DNA of 7,932 nucleotides from Bacilli bacterium (GTDB lineage Bacteria; Bacillota_I; Bacilli_A; Haloplasmatales; Haloplasmataceae): contig JAAZCR010000114.1 of assembly GCA_012513195.1 (NCBI GenBank), forward strand, positions 1-7,932. The letters are read 5' to 3'. Shown here one piece after another: positions 6,737-7,932 of the stretch. Positions within the stretch are counted from its first letter, which is position 1. Each line of letters begins with the position of its first letter. Position numbers and translations under genes: made by a program. The notes under the pieces are model-generated. The model searched no databases and was not told where the DNA came from. It saw nothing but the letters and a program-made list of their open reading frames with translations.

Positions 6737-7208
6737 CTTTCGCACCTCTCGCTGCTATTTTTATATCATTAAACAGGCGATATTTTACCCCACTTGAATC
6801 AAACATGCGTTTCGCTGCTATTACACTATCAGTATCATCGTATTTATTATCATAATATACAACTTCTTTAATGCCACTTTGAATGATTAGTTTAGCACAT
6901 TCATGACAAGGGAATAATGTAACATACATGGTACAATTTTTTAAGTTGCTGGTGGAATTTAGAATCGCATTGGGTTCAGCATGCACTACATATGGGTATT
7001 TGGTATCAAGCCAGTTTCCTTCTCTACCCCAAGGATAGACACGATCATCGCAACCAAATGGTAATCCATTATACCCAATACCAACGATGCGTTTATCTGA
7101 ATTAACAATACATGCACCTACCTGAGTGTTTTCATCTTTACTACGCATAGCTGATAACAAAGCAATTCCCATAAAGTATTGATCCCAAGATAAGTAATCT
7201 TCGCGCAT
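6726..7208 (-). CDS. comEB: dCMP deaminase (ComEB family)
   Basis: A 160-residue zinc-dependent deaminase. Family motifs are [18 protein letters not shown] near the N terminus, [20 protein letters not shown], then VHAEPNAIL (His76, catalytic Glu78) and PCHECAK (Cys101, Cys104), giving the His-Cys-Cys zinc site. The [11 protein letters not shown] and [13 protein letters not shown] combination identifies deoxycytidylate deaminase rather than cytidine or tRNA adenosine deaminase. It converts dCMP to dUMP in the cytoplasm, feeding thymidylate synthesis. Bacillus ComEB is about 190 residues, so this is a short form, but no core motif is missing. The start is ATG 7208, since the GTG at 7217 is inside the Shine-Dalgarno AGAGGTG. 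It is the promoter-proximal gene of a six-gene run; no comEA or comEC lies beside it, so no competence role is implied. Confidence 0.94.
   Translation of the reverse strand: MREDYLSWDQYFMGIALLSAMRSKDENTQVGACIVNSDKRIVGIGYNGLPFGCDDRVYPWGREGNWLDTKYPYVVHAEPNAILNSTSNLKNCTMYVTLFPCHECAKLIIQSGIKEVVYYDNKYDDTDSVIAAKRMFDSSGVKYRLFNDIKIAARGAKDEG
6743..6749 (-). promoter_or_regulatory. Shine-Dalgarno that decides the ylbL start
   Basis: AGAGGTG on the minus strand is six bases before the ATG at 6736. The in-frame GTG (6745-6743) is part of this element, so the shorter protein is preferred. It lies within the 3' end of comEB, favouring translational coupling. Confidence 0.72.
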
Positions 7209-7214
7209 CTCTAA

Positions 7215-7221
7215 CACCTCT
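7215..7221 (-). promoter_or_regulatory. Shine-Dalgarno that decides the comEB start
   Basis: AGAGGTG on the minus strand is six bases before the ATG at 7208. The in-frame GTG (7217-7215) forms part of this element and is rejected as the start. Confidence 0.72.
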
Positions 7222-7242
7222 AATGTATCTAATATCTATATT

Positions 7243-7270
7243 AGTATAACATAATTTTAACATTTGTTAA
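7243..7270 (-). promoter_or_regulatory. Sigma-A-type promoter of the comEB operon
   Basis: On the minus strand, TTAACA (7270-7265) is followed by a 16-base spacer and TATACT (7248-7243), with TGT directly before it (7251-7249), that is, an extended -10. Transcription would start near 7236, leaving a leader of about 28 nt before the ATG at 7208. This is the only good vegetative promoter I see upstream of the six-gene run. Confidence 0.72.
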
Positions 7271-7287
7271 ATTATTTTTATGTGCAT

Positions 7288-7308
7288 AAAAAAAAGGCTT
7301 AATAGCCT
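7288..7308 (-). terminator. Rho-independent terminator of the HMA-domain gene
   Basis: On the minus strand the arms AGGCT (7308-7304) and AGCCT (7299-7295) flank a four-base loop and are followed by an eight-T run (7295-7288). The stem is short, but the U tract is strong. The 5' arm contains the last codons of the HMA-domain gene and the TAA stop falls across the loop and arm, so coding and termination signals overlap. Confidence 0.75.
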
Positions 7309-7556
7309 CTTCTTAACTCCTCTTCAAACATTAACAGTTCTTCATCAGTTAATTCCTGTTCATCAGGTATTAACTCAGCATGGTAGCCGATATTACTGAT
7401 AAGTTTAACAATAATAGTGGGATCCACCTCTTTATTGAATGTTAGGATACTATTTACATGATCAATTGTAAAATCAGAAATACCTTTTTCCTTTAAATAA
7501 CTTTGAATTTTCCAGTTACATGCCGCACACATCGTAAATAATTGAAACTTCGTCAT
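7299..7556 (-). CDS. Heavy-metal-associated (HMA/CopZ-like) domain protein with acidic tail
   Basis: An 85-residue cytoplasmic protein. The pattern fits a ferredoxin-like HMA fold: strand KFQLF, metal loop with Cys10 and Cys13 (MCAAC), helix WKIQSYLKEKG, strands SDFTIDHVNSILTFN, helix DPTIIVKLISNIGY and strand HAELI. The phrase IGYHAELI is typical of HMA domains, in which the two Cys bind Cu(I) or another soft metal. Two things are unusual: the canonical GMTCxxC loop is one residue shorter (TMCAAC), and there is an acidic C-terminal extension (9 Asp/Glu in the last 22 residues). It could be a copper chaperone or a divergent domain with a different metal or redox role. The start is firm: ATG at 7556 preceded by AGGAGGT at 7561-7567. 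It is a single-gene unit between two terminators, with no copper ATPase visible in the window. Confidence 0.8.
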   Translation of the reverse strand: MTKFQLFTMCAACNWKIQSYLKEKGISDFTIDHVNSILTFNKEVDPTIIVKLISNIGYHAELIPDEQELTDEELLMFEEELRRGY

Positions 7557-7586
7557 GTTAACCTCCTAATGTTTTCCTATTCATTT

Positions 7587-7592
7587 ATTATA
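7587..7592 (-). promoter_or_regulatory. Possible -10 box of the HMA-domain gene
   Basis: A perfect TATAAT on the minus strand, about 20 bases before the AGGAGGT ribosome binding site, in the gap after the preceding terminator. No convincing TTGACA-like -35 is present at the right distance (TTAGAA at 18 bases is the best), so the call rests on the -10 and on the need for a promoter here. Confidence 0.4.
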
Positions 7593-7628
7593 ATTCATAA
7601 CAAGTAAATATTCTAATAAAAAAATAAT

Positions 7629-7652
7629 AAAAAAGGGGATTTAGCATCCCCT
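7629..7652 (-). terminator. Rho-independent terminator after the RnfB-like gene
   Basis: On the minus strand, AGGGGAT (7652-7646) and ATCCCCT (7640-7634) form a 7 bp GC-rich stem with a five-base loop, followed by six T (7634-7629). The stem begins within the TAG stop codon of the RnfB-like gene, so that gene is the last of its transcript. Confidence 0.88.
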
Positions 7653-7932
7653 ATTTTGCGGCTTTAAGAGTTTCTTCAGTAATTAAATCAGGATTTTCAC
7701 CTTTTAAAATCGCTCTTACCTTTTCATAAGTAAGTTGCGTGCCTGGTTTACATTGAGTAACGTCAGCTTTACCTTCAAGTAACCCTTGCGCCATCCCACT
7801 ACAACCAGGATAACCACAAGCACCACAGTTAAAGCCGGGTAAGTTTTTTACAATTAATTCATAACGTGGGTCTTCTTCCACATGAAAAACATTACTTGCA
7901 AAGGCTAGTACTAAGCCGATTACCGCGCCAAT
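7651..7932 (-). CDS. RnfB-like [4Fe-4S] membrane-anchored electron transfer protein, C-terminal part (5' end outside window)
   Basis: An open frame of 93 codons reaches the right edge, so the start is outside; the GTG at 7881 is an internal Val. The visible part begins IGAVIGLVLAFASNVF, the end of the RnfB membrane anchor, followed by VEEDPRYELIVKNLPG. The Fe-S domain then has Cys at visible positions 36, 39, 44 and 61 (NCGACGYPGCSG, later QCKPG), the C-x2-C-x4-C-x16-C arrangement of RnfB. In the Rnf complex this subunit passes electrons from ferredoxin towards the membrane, coupled to ion transport. Full RnfB carries two further ferredoxin clusters C-terminal to this domain; here a stop follows about 30 residues later and a terminator immediately afterwards. 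It is therefore either a minimal RnfB or a related stand-alone Fe-S protein. RnfB is often the last gene of rnf operons, which fits this position. Confidence 0.85.
   Translation of the reverse strand: MGAVIGLVLAFASNVFHVEEDPRYELIVKNLPGFNCGACGYPGCSGMAQGLLEGKADVTQCKPGTQLTYEKVRAILKGENPDLITEETLKAAK

Noticed and set aside
7651..7881. A complete 76-residue Fe-S protein starting at 7881
   Set aside because: The codon at 7881 is GTG for an internal Val; the frame stays open to the window edge and encodes the RnfB membrane anchor, so the gene is partial at its 5' end.
1..7932. CRISPR array, transposon ends, prophage, defence or toxin-antitoxin genes, tRNA or riboswitch
   Set aside because: No repeated spacer units, transposase, integrase or structured RNA leader was seen; gaps between genes are at most about 110 bases and are explained by promoters and terminators.

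Overview
The window is a compact, AT-rich stretch of a low-GC Gram-positive-type (Firmicutes/Bacilli or a spore-associated Tenericutes relative) chromosome. Every gene I can support lies on the minus strand. The evidence for this lineage is the yqfC-yqfD-phoH-ybeY cluster typical of endospore-forming Firmicutes, a YlbL-type PDZ-Lon protease, a GluP/YqgP-type rhomboid protein, strong AGGAGG-type ribosome binding sites and U-tailed hairpin terminators. TGG encodes Trp, and TGA is the natural stop of the pseudouridine synthase gene, so the mycoplasma code is unlikely.

Reading in the direction of transcription (from high to low coordinates) there are four units. (1) 7932-7629: the 3' end of a short RnfB-like Fe-S membrane protein, closed by a strong terminator. 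(2) 7592-7288: a single small gene for a heavy-metal-associated (HMA/CopZ-like) domain protein with its own terminator. (3) 7270-2737: a good promoter followed by six tightly packed genes: dCMP deaminase (comEB), PDZ-Lon protease (ylbL), a small three-helix membrane protein, signal peptidase II (lspA), an RluD-family pseudouridine synthase, and a rhomboid-family protein whose catalytic residues are missing. A hairpin terminator at 2737-2761 closes this unit. (4) 2710 to the left edge: a possible sigma-E-like promoter followed by yqfC, yqfD, phoH and ybeY, the last cut by the window edge. Genes within units overlap or are separated by 1-15 nt, so translational coupling is likely.

Functionally, unit 3 combines nucleotide supply, rRNA modification and membrane/envelope protein processing (PDZ-Lon protease, lipoprotein signal peptidase, rhomboid-like protein). 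Unit 4 joins sporulation proteins YqfC/YqfD to RNA-metabolism genes phoH/ybeY. Its start carries a near-consensus mother-cell sigma-E promoter pattern, which would fit real sporulation control.

No tRNA, rRNA, CRISPR array, insertion sequence or gene-free stretch over 300 bases is visible. No clearly novel multi-gene system is present. The points most worth a second look are the catalytically dead rhomboid, the Asp-to-Cys change at a conserved position of LspA, the domain-truncated RnfB, and the sigma-E-like promoter of yqfC. Several genes have apparent GTG/TTG starts that lie inside or against their own Shine-Dalgarno sequence; I moved these to the next ATG.
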